In this document: piece after piece, positions 37,659 to 44,397 of the stretch
Position numbering within the stretch: position 1 is the first letter of the stretch
How the letters are laid out: each line of letters begins with the position of its first letter
Assembly: GCF_013394165.1 (NCBI RefSeq)
Contig: NZ_CP041330.1
Span: 3,216,501-3,280,500 of the forward strand
DNA from: Pseudoalteromonas sp. Scap06
GTDB lineage: Bacteria; Pseudomonadota; Gammaproteobacteria; Enterobacterales; Alteromonadaceae
Direction of reading: 5' to 3'
Length of the DNA: 64,000 nt
Program-made: the position numbers and the translations under genes
The notes under the pieces: model-generated
Told to the model about the DNA's origin: nothing
Database searches by the model: none
Seen by the model: the letters and a program-made list of their open reading frames with translations, nothing else

Positions 37659-39743
37659 TTACTTAGCAGCATTTTTCTCTTTTTCTGCAGCGATTACAGT
37701 GTCAGCTACGTTTTGTGGACATGCAGCGTAGTGTGAGAACTCCATAGAGAACTGACCACGACCAGATGTCATTGTACGTAGTGAACCGATGTAACCGAAC
37801 ATTTCTGATAACGGTACGTCAGCTTTAATACGAACGCCTGTTAAACCAGCTTCTTGATTGCTTAACATACCACGACGACGGTTAAGGTCACCGATTACAT
37901 CACCAACGTGATCTTCAGGTGTGAACACGTCAACTTTCATGATTGGCTCAAGAAGTTGTGCACCCGCTTTAGGGATAGACTGACGGAAAGCGCCTTTAGC
38001 AGCGATTTCGAAAGCAATTGCAGATGAATCCACGGCGTGGAAGCCACCGTCGAAAAGCTCAACTTCAACGTCAAGTACTGGGAAGCCAGCTAGAACACCT
38101 TCACCCATCATTGACTTAAAGCCTTTCTCAACTGCAGGCCAGAATTCTTTAGGTACGTTACCACCAACAACTGATGAAGTGAACGCGAAACCAGAACCCA
38201 CTTCGCCTGGCTTGATGCGGTAATCGATTTTACCGAACTGACCAGAACCACCAGATTGTTTCTTATGCGTGTAGCTATCTTCGATTTCACGAGTGATAGT
38301 TTCACGGTAAGCAACTTGAGGCTGACCAACGATAAGGTCTACGCCGTAAGTACGCTTAAGGATATCTACTTTGATATCTAAGTGAAGCTCACCCATACCT
38401 TTAAGGATAGTTTCGCCTGAATCTTCATCAGTCTCAACTTGGAAAGATGGATCTTCTGCAACCATTTTACCGATAGCAACACCCATTTTCTCATTACCGC
38501 CTTTATCTTTAGGCTGTACAGCAATCGAGATTACTGGAGTTGGGAAAACCATTGGCTCTAGAGTTACTGGGTGCTTAGGATCACATAGAGTGTGACCAGT
38601 TTGCACGTTCTTCATACCAACGATAGCGATGATATCGCCCGCTTGTGCTGAAGTAAGCTCTTTACGCTCATCTGCTTGCATCTCAACCATACGGCCAACA
38701 CGCTCAGTTTTACCAGTAAACGCATTAAGGATTGTGTCACCCTTGTTAAGCTTACCAGAGTAGATACGTACGAAAGTTAATGCGCCAAAACGGTCATCCA
38801 TGATTTTGAATGCAAGCGCTTTGAAAGGTTCGTCTGCAGATACAATTGCATGCTCGCCGTTTTCGTTACCTTCTTCATCCATAAGAGGTTGAGGATCAAC
38901 TTCTGTAGGTGCAGGTAAGTAATCAACAACAGCATCAAGTACTAATTGCATACCTTTGTTTTTGAATGCAGAACCACAGAACGTTGGGAAGAAAGCAAGG
39001 TCACGAGTACCTTTACGGATACAACGCTTGATATCTTCAACTGAAGGTACTTCACCTTCCATGTACGCTTCCATTAGGTCATCGTCTTGCTCTACAGCAG
39101 TTTCGATAAGCATCTCATGGTATTCTTCAGTTTTTTCTACCATGTCTGCAGGAACGTCTGTGATTTCGTAGTTTTCTGGAAGGCCAGTGTCATCCCATAC
39201 GTATGCTTGCTTGTTTAAAACATCAACAACACCAACAAAATCATCTTCAATACCGATTGGTAAAGTCATGATAAGTGGAGTAGCACCAAGTACTTTTTGT
39301 ACTTGCGCTGTTACACGGTAAAAATCAGCACCCATACGGTCTAATTTGTTTACGAAGATAATACGTGCAACACCTGACTCATTCGCGTAACGCCAGTTAG
39401 TTTCTGATTGTGGTTCAACACCACCAGAACCACAGAATACACCCACACCGCCATCTAATACTTTAAGTGAACGGTAAACTTCAACTGTGAAGTCAACGTG
39501 TCCAGGAGTATCGATAACGTTAAAGCGGTGATCTTTCCAGAAACAGCTTACTGCCGCAGACTGGATAGTAATACCGCGCTCAGCTTCTTGATCCATGAAA
39601 TCGGTAGTCGATTCACCATCATGAACCTCACCTGTTTTGTGGATAGTACCTGTAAGCTTTAGGATACGCTCAGTAGTTGTGGTTTTACCCGCATCAACGT
39701 GCGCGAAAATACCAATGTTTCTGTACTTCGATAAATCTGCCAT
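37659..39743 (-). CDS. fusA: Elongation factor G, second-paralogue type
   Basis: A 694-residue EF-G, the GTPase that drives ribosomal translocation. P-loop [43 protein letters not shown]; all five domains to the SMEFSHYA C-terminus. [12 protein letters not shown] and the [12 protein letters not shown] context match the EF-G 2 type found in Vibrio and relatives rather than the str-operon copy, and no rpsL, rpsG or tuf adjoin it. The ATG at 39743 gives [11 protein letters not shown]; a longer frame begins inside the promoter. Single-gene unit. Confidence 0.93.
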   Translation of the reverse strand: MADLSKYRNIGIFAHVDAGKTTTTERILKLTGTIHKTGEVHDGESTTDFMDQEAERGITIQSAAVSCFWKDHRFNVIDTPGHVDFTVEVYRSLKVLDGGVGVFCGSGGVEPQSETNWRYANESGVARIIFVNKLDRMGADFYRVTAQVQKVLGATPLIMTLPIGIEDDFVGVVDVLNKQAYVWDDTGLPENYEITDVPADMVEKTEEYHEMLIETAVEQDDDLMEAYMEGEVPSVEDIKRCIRKGTRDLAFFPTFCGSAFKNKGMQLVLDAVVDYLPAPTEVDPQPLMDEEGNENGEHAIVSADEPFKALAFKIMDDRFGALTFVRIYSGKLNKGDTILNAFTGKTERVGRMVEMQADERKELTSAQAGDIIAIVGMKNVQTGHTLCDPKHPVTLEPMVFPTPVISIAVQPKDKGGNEKMGVAIGKMVAEDPSFQVETDEDSGETILKGMGELHLDIKVDILKRTYGVDLIVGQPQVAYRETITREIEDSYTHKKQSGGSGQFGKIDYRIKPGEVGSGFAFTSSVVGGNVPKEFWPAVEKGFKSMMGEGVLAGFPVLDVEVELFDGGFHAVDSSAIAFEIAAKGAFRQSIPKAGAQLLEPIMKVDVFTPEDHVGDVIGDLNRRRGMLSNQEAGLTGVRIKADVPLSEMFGYIGSLRTMTSGRGQFSMEFSHYAACPQNVADTVIAAEKEKNAAK

Positions 39744-39776
39744 TAATTTTACTCTTAATAAAGTCGATAAATTATT

Positions 39777-39812
39777 CGGCGGGAGTATAGCATTACTTAA
39801 AGCGAACATCAC
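39777..39812 (-). promoter_or_regulatory. Promoter of the EF-G gene with GC-rich discriminator
   Basis: On the minus strand TATACT (39784-39789) is followed by CCCGCCG (39777-39783), a GC-rich discriminator of the stringently controlled kind. The -35 is poor (GTGATG-like, 17 bp upstream). Confidence 0.5.
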
Positions 39813-40278
39813 CATAGAAGTCGCTTAAAATGCAATCAATTTATAAAAAACTTGCTTTAAAGATATTTCGAGGTAAGAGATGGACTTAAAAGGGGCTTGT
39901 TATAAACCGTATTTAAACGACTTAAGCCTTTATCAGCGTTATTGTTGAACATTAAAAGTGCCATTAAGTGGTGGTATGAAGCAAATACAACTTTTTTGTC
40001 ATATGCATTTTATTAGTAAAGTAACCCAAAACTCATGGTTTTAACCTTGTTGCTAATAACTAAATTGCCTGCTGTTTTGGCTTTAATTTCTAACAAAGCC
40101 AGGTCAGTTATTACTTTATAGATACAGGCAACACCGGTTAGTGACAGGCTACTTTTGCCCAATAGCTTCGCTTCAGCTTATTTAATAGTAGCCATAAAGT
40201 AGTGTTTTCCCCGCAACATGAAATCCGTTTTACAGCCCTTACTTTAGTACTATAAATGAACAAAAAGTTAAAATAAGA
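39813..40278. other. Gene-free 466-base stretch
   Basis: No open frame with family similarity, no RNA gene and no clear terminator was recognised between the EF-G promoter and the first tandem RNA gene. Short open frames here lack ribosome binding sites. It may hold remnants of a deleted gene; nothing can be identified. Confidence 0.4.
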
Positions 40279-40325
40279 ATTATTTGCATTTAGGTGTTGA
40301 CAACTATATAAATCTAACTGATAAT
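40279..40325 (+). promoter_or_regulatory. Promoter of tandem RNA gene 1
   Basis: TTGACA (40297-40302), 17-bp spacer, GATAAT (40320-40325). The 18 bases upstream (AGAATTATTTGCATTTAG) recur almost unchanged before copy 2, suggesting an UP element or regulator site. Confidence 0.82.
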
Positions 40326-40331
40326 CAATCT

Positions 40332-40547
40332 CAACAAGAAGAAAGTACATTGCTTTTTGTGACGGTAAAGTTCATTTGTTTCTCGACCCTGAAACAACGT
40401 GTGGCTCACGTTAAAGCCAAGATTATCTGTAATTAATCACAACGCCCCTTGATATTGATTGCAGATAATCGTCTATTACTTACTTGCTACATTGCTCATA
40501 TCGGTGACGGTTGATATGAAACTAAAAAGCCCTTACGGGCTTTTTTT
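40332..40547 (+). ncRNA. Tandem structured small RNA, copy 1
   Basis: About 216 nt from the inferred start to the end of the terminator. Hairpins: H1 ACAAGAAG / CTTTTTGT (40334-40360); H2 TTGTTTC / GAAACAA with loop TCGACCCT (40376-40397); H3 AACGTG / CACGTT with loop TGGCT (40396-40412); H4 a 17-bp stem (40421-40437 with 40454-40470; two G-U pairs) capped by a 16-nt loop CACAACGCCCCTTGAT; H5 CATATC / GATATG (40497-40518); terminator GCCC / GGGC with T7 (40524-40547). No credible start codon with a ribosome binding site. Copy 2, 311 bases on, keeps every element. I do not recognise an Rfam-type family. Confidence 0.82.
40524..40547 (+). terminator. Terminator of RNA copy 1
   Basis: AAAAAGCCC-TTAC-GGGCTTTTTTT, a strong intrinsic terminator. 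Confidence 0.9.
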
Positions 40548-40587
40548 ATGCCTGTAATTTAATATAAAGCCAACATAAACTTAATGA

Positions 40588-40636
40588 GAACTATTTTCAT
40601 TAAGGTGTTGACAGTCACTCAAATCTAACTGATAAT
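40588..40636 (+). promoter_or_regulatory. Promoter of tandem RNA gene 2
   Basis: TTGACA (40608-40613), 17-bp spacer, GATAAT (40631-40636); preceded by AGAACTATTTTCATTAAGG, matching copy 1. The spacer interior differs from copy 1 while both hexamers and the upstream block are conserved. Confidence 0.82.
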
Positions 40637-40642
40637 CACTAT

Positions 40643-40862
40643 CAACAAGAAGGCATGCATTGCTTCTTGTGACGGAAAAATTCATGTGTTTCTCGACCCT
40701 GAAACAAACGTGTGGCGCACGTTAACAGCTATGGAAACCTGTTATAAACCACAACGTCCCTTGCTGTTTATGACCTGTTTCCGCCCTACTCATTTACTTG
40801 CTACATTGCTCATATCGGTGACGGTAGATATGAAACTAAAAAAGCCCTTACGGGCTTTTTTT
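40643..40862 (+). ncRNA. Tandem structured small RNA, copy 2
   Basis: About 220 nt. H1 ACAAGAAG / CTTCTTGT (40645-40670); H2 TGTTTC / GAAACA with loop TCGACCCT (40687-40706); H3 AACGTG / CACGTT with loop TGGCG (40707-40723); H4 left arm 40733-40749, right arm 40766-40782, 17-nt arms with 14 Watson-Crick pairs, one G-U and a 2x2 mismatch, loop CACAACGTCCCTTGCT; H5 CATATC / GATATG (40811-40832); terminator 40838-40862. The H4 arms share no clear sequence with copy 1, yet stem length, loop length and loop sequence are conserved. The terminator may also serve ylqF on the other strand. Confidence 0.82.
40838..40862. terminator. Terminator of RNA copy 2, possibly bidirectional
   Basis: AAAAAAGCCC-TTAC-GGGCTTTTTTT; the A-run gives a usable T-run on the minus strand, 46 bases past the ylqF stop. 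Confidence 0.88.
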
Positions 40863-40907
40863 ATGTCTGTAATTTAATGCGTAAGGCTTTAACCTACGCT
40901 TTAAAAA

Positions 40908-41852
40908 TTAACGGCGGTTTTTTCGTGCACGTGCTCGGCGTTGTTTTTTCTCTTCTTCTTTGGCTTGCTTTTTCGCTTCTGCCGCCGCGCGCAATCCAGC
41001 TACCATTATTTCTTCCTCTTCACGCATGGCAGGTGTCTCCATGGTAATACGACCAATAATGCCATCTCGTAATTCATTAATTAGAATTTCTGACATTTTA
41101 TACGTATCGATTTGGTTGCCACCGCGAATACAGCCACGTTTTTTACCCGCCATTTCAACAAATTCCCAATCGCTTTCTGGCAATTCATCTAATTTATAGC
41201 GCGCTTTTAAAAGCTCAGGATAGGCATGTAATAAATACTCAGCGGTGTAGCTTGCCACTTCTTCGTACTCAATAGCGGTATCACGTATTGCTCCGGTTGC
41301 GCCTAAACGATAACCTGAGTTTTCGTTTTCTAATTTTGGCCACAGCATCCCAGGCGTATCGTAAAGCATAATGCCATCATCAAGTTTAATACGTTGCTGC
41401 GCCTTAGTCACTGCAGGCTCATTGCCGGTTTTAGCCACTATACGTCCAGCAAGTACATTAATGAGCGTAGATTTACCTACGTTAGGAATCCCCATGATCA
41501 TAGCTTTAATTTGCTTATCGGCACCGACTTTATGTGGTACTAACTTTTTACACAGCTCATTAATACGATGCACCTCTGCGGCTTTATCGTTACCAAATGC
41601 AATCGCTTTTACGCCGTTTTCTTGCTCAAAGTAATCCTTCCACGCTTGGGTCATTTTAGGGTCAGCTAAATCGGCTTTATTCAATATTTTGATGACCGGC
41701 TTACCTTCACGCAAAGTAGCCACCATCGGGTTTTCGCTACTGTAAGGAATGCGCGCATCTAGCACTTCAATGATCACATCCATTTGTGGCATTATTTCTT
41801 TAATTTCATTTCGGGCTTTATTCATGTGCCCAGGGAACCACTGGATAGCCAT
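40908..41852 (-). CDS. ylqF: Circularly permuted ribosome-assembly GTPase (YlqF/RbgA family)
   Basis: A 314-residue GTPase with permuted motif order: G4 NKADL comes before the P-loop GIPNVGKSTLIN, and G3 DTPGML follows. The N-terminal MAIQWFPGHMNKAR is the YlqF/RbgA signature. RbgA acts in late 50S subunit assembly in Bacillus. The C-terminus is an extended Lys/Arg/Ala-rich helix ending ARARKNRR, probably RNA-binding. AGGAGTT precedes the ATG. Confidence 0.93.
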   Translation of the reverse strand: MAIQWFPGHMNKARNEIKEIMPQMDVIIEVLDARIPYSSENPMVATLREGKPVIKILNKADLADPKMTQAWKDYFEQENGVKAIAFGNDKAAEVHRINELCKKLVPHKVGADKQIKAMIMGIPNVGKSTLINVLAGRIVAKTGNEPAVTKAQQRIKLDDGIMLYDTPGMLWPKLENENSGYRLGATGAIRDTAIEYEEVASYTAEYLLHAYPELLKARYKLDELPESDWEFVEMAGKKRGCIRGGNQIDTYKMSEILINELRDGIIGRITMETPAMREEEEIMVAGLRAAAEAKKQAKEEEKKQRRARARKNRR

Positions 41853-41943
41853 TTTTAACTCCTAACATATAATTTGTAGCTATTTTAACTGGCAATTCAT
41901 TTAATTGCGCTATACTGGCGCAAATTTTTTCAGATTAGATATT

Positions 41944-42480
41944 ATGGCTCTCAAATCTACCATTATTAAAGCGCAACTATCGCTTAGCGATATGGACCGT
42001 CACGTATACCAAGACTTTAATTTAACCTTGGCACAACACCCTTCAGAAACTGAGCAGCGTTTGATGATCCGCTTACTAGCGTTTGCACTTAATAGCTGTG
42101 ATGGATTAGAGTTTACTAAAGGTTTATGTGCTGATGATGAGCCGGAGCTTTGGCATGTCAATTACAGCGAAGAAATAGAGCTGTGGATTGAGCTGGGGTT
42201 ACCAGATGAAAAGCGCCTTAAAAAAGCCTGTAATAAAGCTAAAAAAGTAGTTTTATATACCTATGGCGAGAATAACCAAGCTATTTGGTGGCAAAAGCAT
42301 CAGCCTAAATTGTACGAGTTTAAAAACCTAAGCATTTTTAGCCTTGATTATGCTGCTACTCAATTATTAGCTGCGTTGGTTGATCGTAATATTAAATTGG
42401 CTATTACCATTCAAGATGGTGAAGTTTGGGTTAATACCGACACCACTAACATTGAGATAAAACCTCAGCAATTAATGTAA
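41944..42480 (+). CDS. yaeQ: YaeQ family protein
   Basis: A 178-residue protein. MALKSTIIKAQLSLSDMDRH, the HPSETEQRLMIRLLAFAL block, CADDEPELWHV and IELGLPDEKRLKKAC are the YaeQ family hallmarks. The fold is PD-(D/E)XK-nuclease-like, but a biological role is not established. The ATG at 41944 is the family start; 13 extra residues upstream are spurious. Confidence 0.9.
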   Translation: MALKSTIIKAQLSLSDMDRHVYQDFNLTLAQHPSETEQRLMIRLLAFALNSCDGLEFTKGLCADDEPELWHVNYSEEIELWIELGLPDEKRLKKACNKAKKVVLYTYGENNQAIWWQKHQPKLYEFKNLSIFSLDYAATQLLAALVDRNIKLAITIQDGEVWVNTDTTNIEIKPQQLM

Positions 42481-42490
42481 CTAGAATAGG

Positions 42491-42642
42491 TTATACCAAT
42501 TGCATTAAATTAGTTATCCATTATAGCTACAAAGAAATAAGTCGATAACAAGGCGAAAATGATGACATATAGTTGTTCTATATAAATAATTTTTAACGCA
42601 GGTAGCGGATTATTTAATATGTTTTTAATAAAATTGGTATTA
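42491..42642. repeat. MITE-like interspersed repeat with 9-bp terminal inverted repeats
   Basis: A 152-base non-coding element whose ends are ATACCAATT (42493-42501) and AATTGGTAT (42632-42640). The inverted similarity extends inward over about 17 bases (ATTAAA / TTTAAT). An internal palindrome ATATAG-TTGTT-CTATAT is at 42567-42583. It inserts between yaeQ and the lipase gene and ends about eight bases before the lipase start codon, just at its ribosome binding site. A decayed relative lies at 37413. I recall similar elements in other Alteromonadales intergenic regions. Confidence 0.75.
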
Positions 42643-42650
42643 GGGGGCGT

Positions 42651-43256
42651 ATGAAAGTTAAACGCGTTATTGTTTTACATGGCTTGTATATGTCTGGCTT
42701 GGTTATGCGCCCGTTATGTTCACGTTTGGAAGAGTCGGGGGTTAAAGTTTTAAACCTAACCTACAATACTCGTGACCCTAATCGAGATGCTATTTTTACG
42801 CAAATAGATGAGTTTATTAGCGATGAGCCTTCTGCTTTAGTCTGCCACTCTATGGGGGGCTTAGTTGCCCGCGCCTATTTAGAAGCAAACTCAGCGCCAA
42901 GTCATCATGTTGAAAAGGTGATCACCTTAGGGACGCCACATACTGGCAGCCATATTGCTGAAAAAATGCAGCAAAAAGGGTTCGAACTATTATTAAAAAA
43001 TAGTGTTGAATTTTTACTGTCTAAGAATGGTGATTGGCCTTTTAAAGCCAAGCTATACAGTATTGCCGGCGACTTACCGATTGGTTTAATGCCACTCATT
43101 GTAAAAGGCAGCCGCTCTGATGGTACCGTACTGCTAGATGAAACCAAACTTAAAGGTATGGCTGAACACAAAGTGTTTCACTTAAGCCATACCAGTATGA
43201 TTTACTCTCGCCAAGTCGTTAATTATATTCTTGAGCGCTTGAACGAGGACATTTAG
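42651..43256 (+). CDS. Small alpha/beta hydrolase (lipase/PGAP1-like)
   Basis: A 201-residue serine hydrolase. VLHGLYMSGLVM provides the oxyanion strand, CHSMGGLVAR the nucleophile elbow, and TLGTPHTGS the GTPH motif typical of lipase-like/PGAP1 hydrolases; the acid is in the GSRSDGTVLLDE block and the His in HLSHTSMIY. It has no signal peptide, so it is cytoplasmic. GGGGGC precedes the ATG, directly after the MITE-like element. Substrate unknown. Its stop overlaps that of the convergent small gene. Confidence 0.85.
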   Translation: MKVKRVIVLHGLYMSGLVMRPLCSRLEESGVKVLNLTYNTRDPNRDAIFTQIDEFISDEPSALVCHSMGGLVARAYLEANSAPSHHVEKVITLGTPHTGSHIAEKMQQKGFELLLKNSVEFLLSKNGDWPFKAKLYSIAGDLPIGLMPLIVKGSRSDGTVLLDETKLKGMAEHKVFHLSHTSMIYSRQVVNYILERLNEDI

Positions 43257-43462
43257 TCCTCGGCTGCAGCGGCCACTTTATAGCTGATCAAAAATATAAT
43301 ACCCAACACCAGCGGCATTGGTGCAGCGATATAACCAAATGTATCAGAGTTTGCAAAACTCGCACCCGCTAAGTGCGCAACTAATCCAACAACAAACGCG
43401 ACCAAAGCAATACCAATAACGATGAGTTCAGCTTTATTCTCTTTACGTGTTTTAGCTTCCAT
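43253..43462 (-). CDS. Hypothetical two-helix membrane protein
   Basis: A 69-residue protein: a basic N-terminus (MEAKTRKENKAE), helix 1 (LIVIGIALVAFVVGLVAHLAG), a short loop and helix 2 (PMPLVLGIIFLISYKVAAAA). The start at 43462 has GGAGAGA six bases upstream, better than the start five codons earlier. Unrecognised family. An FNR-like box lies about 110 bases upstream. It overlaps the convergent hydrolase stop by four bases. Confidence 0.65.
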   Translation of the reverse strand: MEAKTRKENKAELIVIGIALVAFVVGLVAHLAGASFANSDTFGYIAAPMPLVLGIIFLISYKVAAAAED

Positions 43463-43562
43463 TATTTCTCTCCGCATCTAATCAAGTAGCCCCTTAACTT
43501 AATAAAAGTACTCTCTATCAAGTTGGGTTATATTGATTATGCGCTTTACTTGTGCGCGTTTT

Positions 43563-43576
43563 TTGACCTAAATCAA
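43563..43576 (-). promoter_or_regulatory. FNR-like box upstream of the small membrane-protein gene
   Basis: TTGACCTAAATCAA matches TTGAT-N4-ATCAA at nine of ten positions; it could serve the minus-strand gene. Confidence 0.4.
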
Positions 43577-43740
43577 TAAATAAAATAAGTCTGCGCTGCG
43601 CCTGTCAAAAGCTTGTTTTAGATCATATTTTATACTCAGCAAAGCACTAAATTTTCTGCTCATGGTAGTATTTCTATAAACACAACCCATATCTATTGAA
43701 CAGCGTTAGTTAATTTATTTATAAAACCACAGATACGCTG

Positions 43741-43777
43741 ATAGCTTTTAGCTATGGCATCAATATGTATAAACGAT
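43741..43777 (+). promoter_or_regulatory. OxyR binding site upstream of dps
   Basis: ATAGCTTTTAGCTAT (43741-43755) matches the OxyR element ATAGNTNNNANCTAT at all ten defined positions. After the expected seven-base spacer a second element, ATATGTATAAACGAT (43763-43777), matches eight of ten. A -10-like GATTAT at 43791-43796 follows. Peroxide-induced dps is the classical OxyR regulon pattern. Confidence 0.8.
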
Positions 43778-43863
43778 TTTATTCATAGACGATTATGAGC
43801 AATACTTATTTCAATGAACAATATTTAAAAAATTCATAAAAACGGTTATTTAAGGAGCAAGGT

Positions 43864-44337
43864 ATGTCGCAAGTAAATGCAATTGGTTTAAACAGTACAA
43901 AAAGTGAAGATATTATTAAGTCACTGAATACACTTTTAAGCAGCTATCAAATTCAATATATGAATGCCCGCGGTTTTCACTGGAACATTAAAGGCCGAAA
44001 CTTTTTTGAATTACATTTAAAGTTTGAAGAAATTTATAACTTACTACTATTAAAAGTAGATGAAATCGCAGAACGTATTTTAACGCTTGATGGTGCACCG
44101 CTACATGCGTTTTCAGATTACTTAGAAGTAAGTGAAATTAAAGAAGCAAAAGGGATCAGTGATGGAGTTACCGCTGTAGAGAACTTACTTGCCGGATACA
44201 GCAGCTTAATTAAAATGCAGCGCGATATTCTTGCACAAGCCTCTGAAGCGGATGATGAAGGTACCGCATCATTAATGAGTGATTACATTAAAGAGCAAGA
44301 AAAGCTAGTGTGGATGTTAAAAGCCTACCTAGATTAA
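43864..44337 (+). CDS. dps: DNA-protecting ferritin-like protein Dps
   Basis: A 157-residue Dps. It stores iron with peroxide and shields DNA. The ferroxidase region is present: His39 in ARGFHWNIKG, then FFELHLKFEEIYN, and LKVDEIAERILTLDG on the second helix. AAGGAG lies five bases before the ATG. Single-gene unit between the OxyR box and an intrinsic terminator. Confidence 0.95.
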   Translation: MSQVNAIGLNSTKSEDIIKSLNTLLSSYQIQYMNARGFHWNIKGRNFFELHLKFEEIYNLLLLKVDEIAERILTLDGAPLHAFSDYLEVSEIKEAKGISDGVTAVENLLAGYSSLIKMQRDILAQASEADDEGTASLMSDYIKEQEKLVWMLKAYLD

Positions 44338-44352
44338 GTTATTTTAAAAATA

Positions 44353-44382
44353 GAAAGCCTCAGTCATTACTGAGGCTTTTTT
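44353..44382. terminator. Terminator of dps, possibly shared with ptrB
   Basis: AAAGCCTCAGT / ACTGAGGCTTT with a four-base loop and T6 on the plus strand; a usable T-rich tract also follows on the minus strand. Confidence 0.88.
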
Positions 44383-44397
44383 GTCACTGTACTATTA

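Larger units (their letters stand above)
43463..43863. other. 401-base divergent control region of dps and a small membrane-protein gene
   Basis: Holds an FNR-like box on the left and an OxyR box on the right, listed separately; the remainder is AT-rich with nothing recognised. Confidence 0.6.

Noticed and set aside
39744..39815. An extended N-terminus for the EF-G
   Set aside because: The extra 24 residues cover the -10 and discriminator and are absent from the family.
40138..40350. A 70-aa minus-strand frame before RNA copy 1
   Set aside because: It runs through the RNA promoter, has no ribosome binding site and resembles no family.
40332..40862. The tandem RNAs as CsrB/RsmY-type CsrA sponges
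   Set aside because: On the transcribed strand the loops are C-rich and lack GGA; AGGG appears only on the opposite strand, which lacks the consensus promoters.
40686..40877. A 63-aa open frame within RNA copy 2
   Set aside because: It crosses conserved hairpins and the terminator, has no ribosome binding site, and copy 1 does not keep the frame.
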